From Thermoleophilia bacterium (GTDB lineage Bacteria; Actinomycetota; Thermoleophilia; Gaiellales; Gaiellaceae), in assembly GCA_025927435.1 (NCBI GenBank), contig JAICLM010000134.1:1-5965 (forward strand): DNA of 5,965 nt, given 5' to 3'. The notes below the pieces were generated by a model. The model saw only the letters and a program-made list of their open reading frames with translations. It was not told the DNA's origin and made no database searches. Below, piece after piece: positions 1 to 5,074 of this stretch. How positions within the stretch are numbered: position 1 is the stretch's first letter; every line of letters starts with the position of its first letter. The translations under genes and the position numbers were made by a program.

Positions 1-455
1 CCGCCGACGTGCCGGTAGTAGAGGGGCTTGATCCCATAGCGGTCGCGTGCGAGCACGAGGCGGCGACGGCGGGCGTCCCAGATCGCGGCCGCGAACATCC
101 CGCGCAGCCGCTCGGCAAAGCCGAGGCCATGCTCCTCGTACAGGTGAACGAGCGCCTCCGTGTCGCAGCGGGTGCGCAGCTCGTGGCCGGATCGTTCGAG
201 CTCTCGCCGCAGCTCGGGATAGTTGTAGATCTCGCCGTTCTGGACGACGACACAGGTTCCGTCCTCGTTCGCAATCGGCTGGTCGCCGTGCTCGAGGTCG
301 ATGATCGAGAGCCGGCGGGCCGCCAGTGCGATGCCGCCGTCCACGTGCTCCCCGCGACTGTCGGGGCCGCGGTGGACGAGGAGGTCGCTCATCGCGCGCA
401 GCGCGTCGACGTCCGCGGCGCCGTGCGTCGCCGCGATCCCGCAAATCCCGCACAC
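1..455 (-). CDS. asnB: Asparagine synthase (glutamine-hydrolysing)-type amidotransferase, N-terminal part
   Basis: This is the N-terminal glutaminase (class II, Ntn) domain of an AsnB-like enzyme. Such enzymes release ammonia from glutamine and use it to amidate aspartate or, in glycan clusters, a related acceptor. The first 151 residues are visible and the gene runs off the left edge; family members are usually around 600 residues. The start is GTG at 455-453, giving an N-terminus MCGICGI in which Cys2 would become the nucleophile after Met removal. Other family marks are HRGPDSRG (28-35), RRLSIIDL (47-54), NGEIYNY (73-79), DTEAL (98-102) and RDRYGIKPLYY (137-147). The C-terminal synthetase domain lies outside the window. 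A Shine-Dalgarno AAGGT sits 6 nt upstream and overlaps the stop codon of the preceding sugar transferase gene, so the two are co-transcribed. That neighbour suggests a role in surface-polysaccharide synthesis rather than free asparagine supply, which is inference. Confidence 0.93.
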   Translation of the reverse strand, partial: MCGICGIAATHGAADVDALRAMSDLLVHRGPDSRGEHVDGGIALAARRLSIIDLEHGDQPIANEDGTCVVVQNGEIYNYPELRRELERSGHELRTRCDTEALVHLYEEHGLGFAERLRGMFAAAIWDARRRRLVLARDRYGIKPLYYRHVG

Positions 456-461
456 GCCGTT

Positions 462-466
462 ACCTT
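462..466 (-). promoter_or_regulatory. Ribosome binding site of the asnB-like gene
   Basis: On the minus strand the sequence reads TAAGGT, where TAA is the stop codon of the sugar transferase gene and AAGGT is a Shine-Dalgarno-like element. Six bases separate it from the GTG codon that begins MCGICGI. It supports the GTG start and implies translational coupling between the two genes. Confidence 0.65.
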
Positions 467-1175
467 AGGCGCGTCGGCCCGTCAGTCCTCCGACCGACTG
501 CCTGAGCACGCGCCAGCCGGTGGCGAGCACCGTTCGGAGATAGAGACGAACCGAGCGGTCGGCGATCCACTCGAGATCGTGCGCGAGCTTCTCGCCCATC
601 GAGGTCTCGTAGCCGCGCCGCACCTGCGCGAGGCCGGTCAGGCCCGGCCGGACGACGAGGCGCTGCCAGTACGACGGCAGCTCGTGGGCGAGCTCGTCGA
701 AGAAGACCGGCCGGATCGGCCGCGGCCCCACGAGGCTCATGTCGCCGCGCAGGACGTTCACGAACTGCGGGATCTCGTCCAGCTGCGTCGCCTTGAGCCA
801 CTTGCCGATCGGCGTGAACTCGGTCTGCGTGCGCTGGACGAGCTCTTCCCCGAGGTACTGGCCGAGCCGCCGCTCGGCGCCGCGCCGCAGCGTGCGGAAC
901 TTGTACATCGTGAAGACGCGCCCTCCGCGCCCGACGCGCTCGCCGCGGTAGAGGATGGGCAGCCCGCTCGTGACGAGCACGGCCAGCGCGATCACGAGCG
1001 AGATCGGCAGGGAGACGAGCAGGAACAGCGACGAGAGGAGGATGTCGAGGGCACGCAAGACGATGTCGCGCGGCCGCGCCGGCGTCTCGAGCGCGAGCTG
1101 GCGGTAGCCGCGGACGAGCGTGTCCTCGATCCGCGTCGACTCTGGCACGCGCCCGATCGTAAAGCGGCGGGGCAC
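465..1175 (-). CDS. Bacterial sugar transferase (monotopic phosphoglycosyl transferase)
   Basis: The 236-residue protein belongs to the bacterial sugar transferase family, which moves a sugar-1-phosphate from a nucleotide sugar to undecaprenyl phosphate as the first membrane step of exopolysaccharide, O-antigen or glycoprotein glycan assembly. A hydrophobic segment at about residues 43-69, with SLP at 55-57, fits the re-entrant membrane helix. It is followed by YRGERVGRGGRVFTMYKFRTL-type sequence (76-96), the catalytic Asp-Glu pair in LDEIPQFVNVLRGDMS (132-147; D133, E134), GPRP (150-153) and RPGLTGLAQV (176-185). It has only the catalytic domain, without the multi-span N-terminal region of WbaP-like enzymes, so it is a small PglC-type form with a roughly 40-residue N-terminal extension. 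The sugar cannot be predicted. The start is GTG at 1175-1173 with no clear ribosome site; a GTG nine codons further in (Val10) is an alternative. It is divergent from the LysR gene and upstream of the asnB-like gene. Confidence 0.93.
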   Translation of the reverse strand: MPRRFTIGRVPESTRIEDTLVRGYRQLALETPARPRDIVLRALDILLSSLFLLVSLPISLVIALAVLVTSGLPILYRGERVGRGGRVFTMYKFRTLRRGAERRLGQYLGEELVQRTQTEFTPIGKWLKATQLDEIPQFVNVLRGDMSLVGPRPIRPVFFDELAHELPSYWQRLVVRPGLTGLAQVRRGYETSMGEKLAHDLEWIADRSVRLYLRTVLATGWRVLRQSVGGLTGRRA

Positions 1176-1212
1176 GCTGCGGCGAGAGGCGTCGGCTATA
1201 AGTCCGCCTTAT
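1176..1212. promoter_or_regulatory. Divergent intergenic region with LysR-box-like palindrome
   Basis: Only 35 bp separate the sugar transferase start from the regulator start. Positions 1198-1212 read ATAAG-TCCGC-CTTAT, a perfect 5+5 inverted repeat with a 5-bp centre. Its T at 1199 and A at 1211 give the T-N11-A pattern typical of LysR-family binding sites. The repeat runs into the first two bases of the regulator's ATG, so a bound protein would block its own transcript, as LysR autorepressors often do. The arms are short, so a chance match is possible. Confidence 0.45.
1197..1202 (+). promoter_or_regulatory. Possible -10 element for a leaderless LysR transcript
   Basis: TATAAG ends 8 bp before the ATG at 1211, the spacing expected if transcription starts at the A of the start codon. 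No Shine-Dalgarno sequence is visible before this ATG, which fits leaderless translation, common in Actinobacteria. No good -35 hexamer is seen, so this is a tentative call. Confidence 0.4.
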
Positions 1213-2104
1213 GGACACGAAGCAGCTCGCGGCGTTCTGCGCGGTCGTCGAGCGCCGGAGCTTCTCGCAGGCCGCCGACCAGCTCGGGGTGACCCAGCCG
1301 GCCGTCAGCCTGCAGATCCGGTCGCTCGAGCAGCGTGTCGGCCAGCGGCTCCTCGACCGCTCGGGCCGCCGGGTCGAGCCGACCGAGGCGGGTCTGCGCC
1401 TCTACCGGGGCGCGCAGCGCCTGATCGCATTCGAGCAACAGCTGCTCGCCGACCTGGGCGACGAGGCCGAGGGCGAGCTCAAGGGCCGGCTCGAGATCGG
1501 CGCCTCCACCGGCCCAGGCGGCACCGTCCTCCCGGTCATCCTCGGGGAGTTCCAGCAGCTCCATCCGCTGGTGCACGTCGCGCTGACGGTCTCGGACACG
1601 CATACGGTCGTCGAGCAAGTCGGGCGGCGCGAGCTCGAGCTCGGGATCGTCGGTGTCGCCGGCCGTCATCGCGGCGTCACGTTCGAGCCGTTCTACCGCG
1701 ACGAGGTCGTCCTGGCGGTCCCCGCGGGGCACGGTCGCGCGGGCAAGGCGATGACCCTCGAGGAGCTGAAGGCCGAGCCGCTGGTACTGATGCAGGAGGG
1801 TGCCGGGATCCGGCAGATGATCGACGAGGAGCTGCGGGAGCTCGGCCTTCGCCTGCGCGACCTGAACGTGAAGCTCGAGCTCGGCCTGCAGGAGTCGGCG
1901 CGCGCCGCGGTGCTCGGCGGCTTCGGTGCAACGTTCATCTCGCGGATCGCGATCGAGGGAGACCTCGCGGCGGGGGCGCTTGCGATTGCCCGCGTCGAGG
2001 GGCTCGAGCCCGCACGGGACGTCCAGCTCGCCCGCGCGACCGGGCGCGCCGAGACGCGGGTGGCGCAGGAGTTCGTCGCCTTCGCGCGCGAGCGTCTCAC
2101 GTGA
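1211..2104 (+). CDS. LysR-type transcriptional regulator, CysL/CysB-like
   Basis: The 297-residue protein has normal LysR-family length and layout. Residues 1-60 form the winged helix-turn-helix, with the recognition segment SFSQAADQLGVTQPAVSLQI at 17-36 followed by SLEQRVGQRLLDR (38-50) and PTEAG (57-61). A linker helix covers about 62-90. From GRLEIGAST (92-100) to the end lies a periplasmic-binding-protein-like effector domain, whose opening residues and the ELELGIVG motif (141-148) resemble the CysL group that controls sulfite reduction in Bacillus. That link and the sulfur genes downstream suggest it senses a sulfur metabolite, but the effector cannot be read from the sequence. The ATG start is chosen because the helix-turn-helix begins at once; no ribosome site precedes it. 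Its stop overlaps the next gene's GTG by 4 nt (GTGA), so the two are translated together. It may also act on the divergent glycan operon. Confidence 0.93.
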   Translation: MDTKQLAAFCAVVERRSFSQAADQLGVTQPAVSLQIRSLEQRVGQRLLDRSGRRVEPTEAGLRLYRGAQRLIAFEQQLLADLGDEAEGELKGRLEIGASTGPGGTVLPVILGEFQQLHPLVHVALTVSDTHTVVEQVGRRELELGIVGVAGRHRGVTFEPFYRDEVVLAVPAGHGRAGKAMTLEELKAEPLVLMQEGAGIRQMIDEELRELGLRLRDLNVKLELGLQESARAAVLGGFGATFISRIAIEGDLAAGALAIARVEGLEPARDVQLARATGRAETRVAQEFVAFARERLT

Positions 2105-3072
2105 TCGTCCACTGGGGTCTCGCGTCGCTGCCCGAGGCCTTGGCCGAGGCCGGCGTGACGGCGCCGCTGCTCGTCGCGAGCCCCCGCTGGGACTCGCTGG
2201 AGCTGCCGCTCGAGCCGGCCGCGCGGTGGCGGGAGGTGCCCTCGGACCGCATCGGTGAGGCCGTCGCCGCCGCGGACGGCGCAGACAGCGTGCTCGCCGT
2301 CGGAGGCGGGAGCGCGATCGATCTCGGGAAGGCGATCTCCGCGGCTACCGGTCTTCCGCTCGTCTCGGTGCCCACGACCTACGCCGGAGCCGAGTGGACC
2401 AGCTACTTCGGCGTGCGCGATCCCGGCCGCCGGATGCGCGGCGGTGGCGGCGGGGCGCGCCTGGCCGCGATCGTCTACGACCCGGTGCTGACCCTGGAGC
2501 TGCCTCCCGAGACGAGCGTGGGGACGGCGATGAACGCGCTCGCCCACTGCGCCGAGGCGCTGTACGTCCAGGGACACAATCCCGCGGCCGACGAGCACGC
2601 GCTGGCCGGCGCGTCCCTCATCGCCGAGTGGCTGCCGCGGGTCGTCGCGGCTCCCGACGATCGCCAGGCGCGCACCGAGCTGCTCCGCGGGGCCTGTCAC
2701 GGCGGCGCCGCGCTCGGGGGCTCGATGCTCGCGCTCGGGCATGCGATGGCGCAGGCGATCGGCGGGCGCTACGGGCTCCCGCACGGGACGCTCAACGGGA
2801 TCTGCCTGCCGCCCGCGCTTCGCTTCAACACCGCATATGCGGCCGACGCGGTGGACCGCTTCGGCGAGGCGATCGGCGATCGCCTCGACCCTGCCGGCCG
2901 CGTCGAGGCGCTCGCCGCGCTCGCGGGCCCGACGCGGCTACGGGAGCTCGGGGTACCGGAGGGCGACCTACCCGGGCTCGCGGCCGATGCGGCGGGGCGA
3001 GGCGGGAACCTCGCGAACCCGAAGCCTGCGAGCCCGGACGAGATCGAACAACTCCTCCGCGGGGTCTACTAG
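2101..3072 (+). CDS. Maleylacetate reductase/iron-containing alcohol dehydrogenase-like protein
   Basis: The 323-residue protein has the dehydroquinate-synthase-like fold of iron-containing alcohol dehydrogenases and is closest in motifs to maleylacetate reductases. The nucleotide-binding signature GGGSAIDLGKAIS is at 68-80 and VPTTYAGAEWT at 90-100. At the metal site the usual Asp is Asn145 in MNALAH (144-149), while the expected histidines remain: His149, His214 (LGHAMAQ) and His228 (LPHG). Asn at the first position is, as far as I recall, seen in maleylacetate reductases. The N-terminal region is compact: the stretch before GGGS is some 20-30 residues shorter than usual. A five-glycine run (114-118) lies in the loop before the Asp128-Pro129 motif. 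The start is GTG at 2101, overlapping the LysR stop. No aromatic-degradation genes lie nearby, so maleylacetate is an unlikely substrate. A sulfonate carbonyl such as sulfoacetaldehyde is conceivable because some sulfoacetaldehyde reductases are of this family, but this is inference. Confidence 0.82.
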   Translation: MIVHWGLASLPEALAEAGVTAPLLVASPRWDSLELPLEPAARWREVPSDRIGEAVAAADGADSVLAVGGGSAIDLGKAISAATGLPLVSVPTTYAGAEWTSYFGVRDPGRRMRGGGGGARLAAIVYDPVLTLELPPETSVGTAMNALAHCAEALYVQGHNPAADEHALAGASLIAEWLPRVVAAPDDRQARTELLRGACHGGAALGGSMLALGHAMAQAIGGRYGLPHGTLNGICLPPALRFNTAYAADAVDRFGEAIGDRLDPAGRVEALAALAGPTRLRELGVPEGDLPGLAADAAGRGGNLANPKPASPDEIEQLLRGVY

Positions 3073-3094
3073 GCCGGATAAGCGATCGCTATGC

Positions 3095-3113
3095 GAACGA
3101 TTAGGTATCGTTC
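3095..3113. promoter_or_regulatory. Inverted repeat upstream of comA, candidate operator
   Basis: GAACGAT and ATCGTTC form a perfect 7+7 inverted repeat around the 5-bp centre TAGGT, ending 5 bp before the comA start codon. A second, fully symmetrical 8-mer GCGATCGC lies at 3082-3089. No T-run follows the hairpin, so it is not a typical terminator. Its place in the only sizeable gap of the plus-strand block suggests a regulator site or a leader hairpin that controls comA and the cys genes. Confidence 0.5.
3106..3111 (+). promoter_or_regulatory. Possible -10 element for comA-cysHCD
   Basis: TATCGT matches the TANNNT pattern of actinobacterial -10 elements and ends 7 bp before the comA ATG, as for a leaderless message. 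No Shine-Dalgarno sequence stands at normal spacing. The hexamer lies inside the inverted repeat, so a protein bound there would cover the promoter. No -35 match is evident, and TANNNT is common by chance. Confidence 0.3.
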
Positions 3114-3118
3114 CGCCG

Positions 3119-3910
3119 ATGCCGGGCTTTGAAGACGGATTCCTGGGGGTGCCCGCGCGGCCCGGCAAGCCGCGCAGCTCCGGGCTCACGCACGTCATCG
3201 ACAAGGGGCTGAACCTCCGCGAGATCGAAGGCCTCTTCGACACGGCGGGTGCCTTCGTCGACATCGTGAAGCTGGGCTGGGGCACCGGCTACGTCACGAA
3301 CAACCTCGAGAAGAAGATCGCGCTCTACCGCCACTTCGAGACTCCCGTCGTCTGCGGCGGCACGTTCTTCGAGGCGGTCTACGCGCGCGACAAGATCGAC
3401 GAGTTCAAGGGCTGGCTCACCGAGCACCGCTTTTCACACGTCGAGATCTCCGACGGCACGATCGAGATCCCGCGCGAGCGCAAGCTCGAGCTCATCGCAG
3501 AGTTCGCCGGTGACTTCACCGTGCTCTCGGAGGTCGGCTCCAAGGACGCCGAGGTGAACATCGCGCCGTACCTCTGGGTGCAGTGGATGCAGGAGGAGCT
3601 CGACGCGGGCGCCTGGCGCGTCATCGCCGAGGGCCGCGAGGGCGGCACGGCCGGGATCTATCGTCCGAGCGGCGAGCTGCGCACGGGCCTCGTCGACGAG
3701 ATCGAGCACTCCGTCCCGTTCGAGTCGCTCATCTGGGAGGCTCCGACGAAGGAAAGCCAGGCGTGGTTCATCAAGCACTTCGGCACGAACGTCAACCTGG
3801 GCAACATCCCGCCCGACGAGGTGATCGCGCTCGAGACGCTGCGCCTCGGCCTGCGCGGCGACACATTGAAGGAGGTGCTGCTCGGTGGCGAGCCTGCAGC
3901 TGCCGGCTGA
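3119..3910 (+). CDS. comA: Phosphosulfolactate synthase (ComA family)
   Basis: The 263-residue protein is a clear member of the ComA family, a TIM-barrel enzyme that adds sulfite to phosphoenolpyruvate to make (2R)-phospho-3-sulfolactate. This is the first step of coenzyme M synthesis in methanogens and of sulfolactate formation in sporulating Bacillus. Motifs shared with the archaeal enzyme occur in order: IDKGL (27-31), VKLGWGT (50-56), CGGTFFE (79-85), VEISDG (108-113), LSEVGSK (136-142), AEGREGGTAGI (170-180), EAPTK (207-211), GTNVNLGNI (222-230) and LETLRLGLRGDT (238-249). An N-terminal extension of about 20 residues precedes the barrel. The ATG at 3119 is the natural start; no clear ribosome site is seen. 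The 3' end overlaps cysH by 26 nt and contains the cysH ribosome site. That link implies use of sulfite made by CysH. No ComB phosphatase or ComC dehydrogenase is in view, and some family members may have other roles, so the product is unproven. Confidence 0.9.
   Translation: MPGFEDGFLGVPARPGKPRSSGLTHVIDKGLNLREIEGLFDTAGAFVDIVKLGWGTGYVTNNLEKKIALYRHFETPVVCGGTFFEAVYARDKIDEFKGWLTEHRFSHVEISDGTIEIPRERKLELIAEFAGDFTVLSEVGSKDAEVNIAPYLWVQWMQEELDAGAWRVIAEGREGGTAGIYRPSGELRTGLVDEIEHSVPFESLIWEAPTKESQAWFIKHFGTNVNLGNIPPDEVIALETLRLGLRGDTLKEVLLGGEPAAAG
3869..3876 (+). promoter_or_regulatory. Strong ribosome binding site for cysH inside comA
   Basis: AAGGAGGT is a near-perfect anti-Shine-Dalgarno match, 8 nt before the GTG at 3885. 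It lies within the comA coding sequence and decides the cysH start, which gives a 26-nt gene overlap. It is much stronger than anything in front of the regulator, dehydrogenase or comA genes. Confidence 0.85.
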
Positions 3911-4523
3911 CGTCGAGACCTGGCCCGCACAGCGGGTTGTGGAGTACATGCTCGGCGAGTTCCCCGGCCGCGTGGCGCTCGCATGCTCCTTCCAGAAGGA
4001 GGAGTCGGTGCTGCTCGACATGCTCTTCGAGCTCGAGCCGAACGCGCGCGTCTTCGCGATCGACACACGGCACCTCTTCCCGGAGACATACGAGCTCTGG
4101 CGGGAGGTCGAAAGCCGCTACGGCACGACGATCGAGCGTTTCGAGAGCGCGCCGGTCGAGGGCGGGCTCTGGGAGACGAATCCCGACCTCTACCTCGCGA
4201 TCGCCAAGATCGAGCCGCTGAACCGGGCGCTGCTCGACCTCGACGCCTGGATCACCGGCATCCGGCGCGACCAGTCTCCGCTGCGCGCCGACGCGCCGAA
4301 GCTCGGCTGGGACGAGAAGCACGAGCTCTGGAAGGCGAATCCGCTCGCCGACTGGAGCGACGAGGACTGCTGGGCCTACATCCGCGAGCGCAACCTTCCG
4401 TACAACGGGCTGCACGATCAGGGTTACGAGTCGATCGGCGACACGCACTCCACCCTTCCCGGCAAGGGTCGTGAAGGCCGCTGGGCGGGAACGGAACGCA
4501 CCGAATGCGGGCTGCACACATGA
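3885..4523 (+). CDS. cysH: Phosphoadenosine phosphosulfate (PAPS) reductase
   Basis: The 212-residue cytoplasmic enzyme reduces activated sulfate to sulfite with thioredoxin or glutaredoxin. It shows the adenine-nucleotide hydrolase-like fold: SFQKEESVLLDM (35-46) is the modified pyrophosphate loop, then FAIDTRHLFPETYEL (57-71), TGIRRDQS (124-131), NPLADWSDED (152-161) and the catalytic cysteine in TECGLH (206-211; C208). The iron-sulfur cysteines of APS reductases are absent: the CC position reads YL in PDLYLAIAKIEPL (100-112), and the CxxC region reads SIGDTHST (183-190), as in E. coli-type PAPS reductase. This predicts PAPS rather than APS as substrate, in keeping with the APS kinase gene next door. 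At 212 residues it is somewhat shorter than the E. coli enzyme, mostly at the ends. The start is GTG, fixed by the strong ribosome site; the stop overlaps the cysC ATG (ATGA). Sulfite produced here could feed the ComA homologue or a reductase outside the window. Confidence 0.93.
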   Translation: MASLQLPADVETWPAQRVVEYMLGEFPGRVALACSFQKEESVLLDMLFELEPNARVFAIDTRHLFPETYELWREVESRYGTTIERFESAPVEGGLWETNPDLYLAIAKIEPLNRALLDLDAWITGIRRDQSPLRADAPKLGWDEKHELWKANPLADWSDEDCWAYIRERNLPYNGLHDQGYESIGDTHSTLPGKGREGRWAGTERTECGLHT

Positions 4524-5074
4524 CCGGCTTCGTCCTCTGGTTCACCGGGCTCTCGGGTGCCGGCAAGACGACGATCGCGAACAACGTCGAGCCCGAGCTC
4601 GAGCGGCGCGGCCTCGTCGTCGACCACCTCGACGGCGACATCGTCCGTACACATCTCTCGAAGGGCCTCGGCTTCTCGAAGGAGGACCGCGACACCAACA
4701 TCGCGCGGATCGGGTGGGTTGCCTCGCGCCTGGCACGTGCCGGCGCGGTCGTGATCGTCTCCGCGATCTCGCCGTATGAGGAGTTGCGCCGCCACGCGCG
4801 CTCCCTCGTCGAGCAGCACGCGCCGTTCGTCGAGATCTTCGTCGACACCTCGCTCGAGGAGTGCGCGCGCCGCGACCCGAAAGGGCTCTACGCCCGCGCC
4901 TTCGCCGGCGAGATCGAGGACTTCACCGGCGTCTCGGCGCCTTACGAGGAGCCGCTCGATCCCGAGCTGCGGCTCGAGACGGCCGGCCGCACACCGTCCG
5001 AGTCGGCCGCGGCGGTGATCGAGCGACTCGAGCAGCTCAATCTCCTGCCCGGGCGTGTGGAGTCGGAGGCGTGA
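4520..5074 (+). CDS. cysC: Adenylylsulfate (APS) kinase
   Basis: The 184-residue kinase phosphorylates APS at the 3' position with ATP to give PAPS. The Walker A loop GLSGAGKTT is at 10-18 near the N-terminus, followed by the substrate motif HLDGDIVRTHLSKGLGFSKE (38-57), DRDTNIARIG (58-67), the SAISPY segment (91-96) that carries the family's conserved serine, FVDTSLEECARRDPKGLY (123-140) and FTGVSAPYEEP (151-161). The match is full length, without an ATP-sulfurylase fusion, although the GDIVRTHLSKGLGFS form recalls kinase domains of bifunctional sulfurylase-kinases. I chose the ATG at 4520 because it overlaps the cysH stop as ATGA and places the P-loop at the usual distance; an ATG at 4505 would add five residues. 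The gene ends in a GTGA overlap with cysD. PAPS from this step supplies CysH and could also serve sulfotransferases linked to the adjacent glycan genes, though none is seen. Confidence 0.95.
   Translation: MTGFVLWFTGLSGAGKTTIANNVEPELERRGLVVDHLDGDIVRTHLSKGLGFSKEDRDTNIARIGWVASRLARAGAVVIVSAISPYEELRRHARSLVEQHAPFVEIFVDTSLEECARRDPKGLYARAFAGEIEDFTGVSAPYEEPLDPELRLETAGRTPSESAAAVIERLEQLNLLPGRVESEA
5059..5062 (+). promoter_or_regulatory. Ribosome binding site of cysD
   Basis: GGAG within the end of cysC stands 8 nt before the GTG at 5071. It supports the GTG start that overlaps the cysC stop codon. A second GGAGG at 5065-5069 is too close to the start to serve. Confidence 0.5.

Noticed and set aside
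9..1292. A 427-codon plus-strand open frame over the asnB-like and sugar transferase genes
   Set aside because: Its protein is low-complexity and unlike any family, while the opposite strand encodes two proteins with full sets of motifs.
2427..2460. GC-rich run coding for five glycines in the dehydrogenase as a possible frameshift or repeat expansion
   Set aside because: The frame continues into the family's conserved Asp-Pro and MNALAH motifs on both sides, so the gene is intact and this is a flexible loop.
1693..2784. A 363-codon minus-strand open frame
   Set aside because: It is antisense to the LysR and dehydrogenase genes, is Arg/Ala-rich, and has no recognisable domain.
1120..3072. 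A 650-codon open frame on the plus strand spanning the regulator and dehydrogenase genes
   Set aside because: Only the part from 2101 has family motifs. The upstream part is out of frame with the clear LysR gene and is an Arg/Gly/Pro-rich by-product of high GC.
3095..3113. Hairpin read as an intrinsic terminator for the dehydrogenase gene
   Set aside because: No T-run follows on either strand, the stem is short and not GC-rich, and it lies just before the next start codon.
2741..3118. Upstream extension of the comA frame to an ATG at 2741
   Set aside because: The extra residues are Arg/Ser-rich and lie in the wrong frame of the dehydrogenase gene. ComA similarity begins soon after the ATG at 3119.
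4505..4519. ATG at 4505 as the cysC start
   Set aside because: It would add MRAAH inside cysH. The ATG at 4520 gives an ATGA overlap and the usual short distance to the P-loop.
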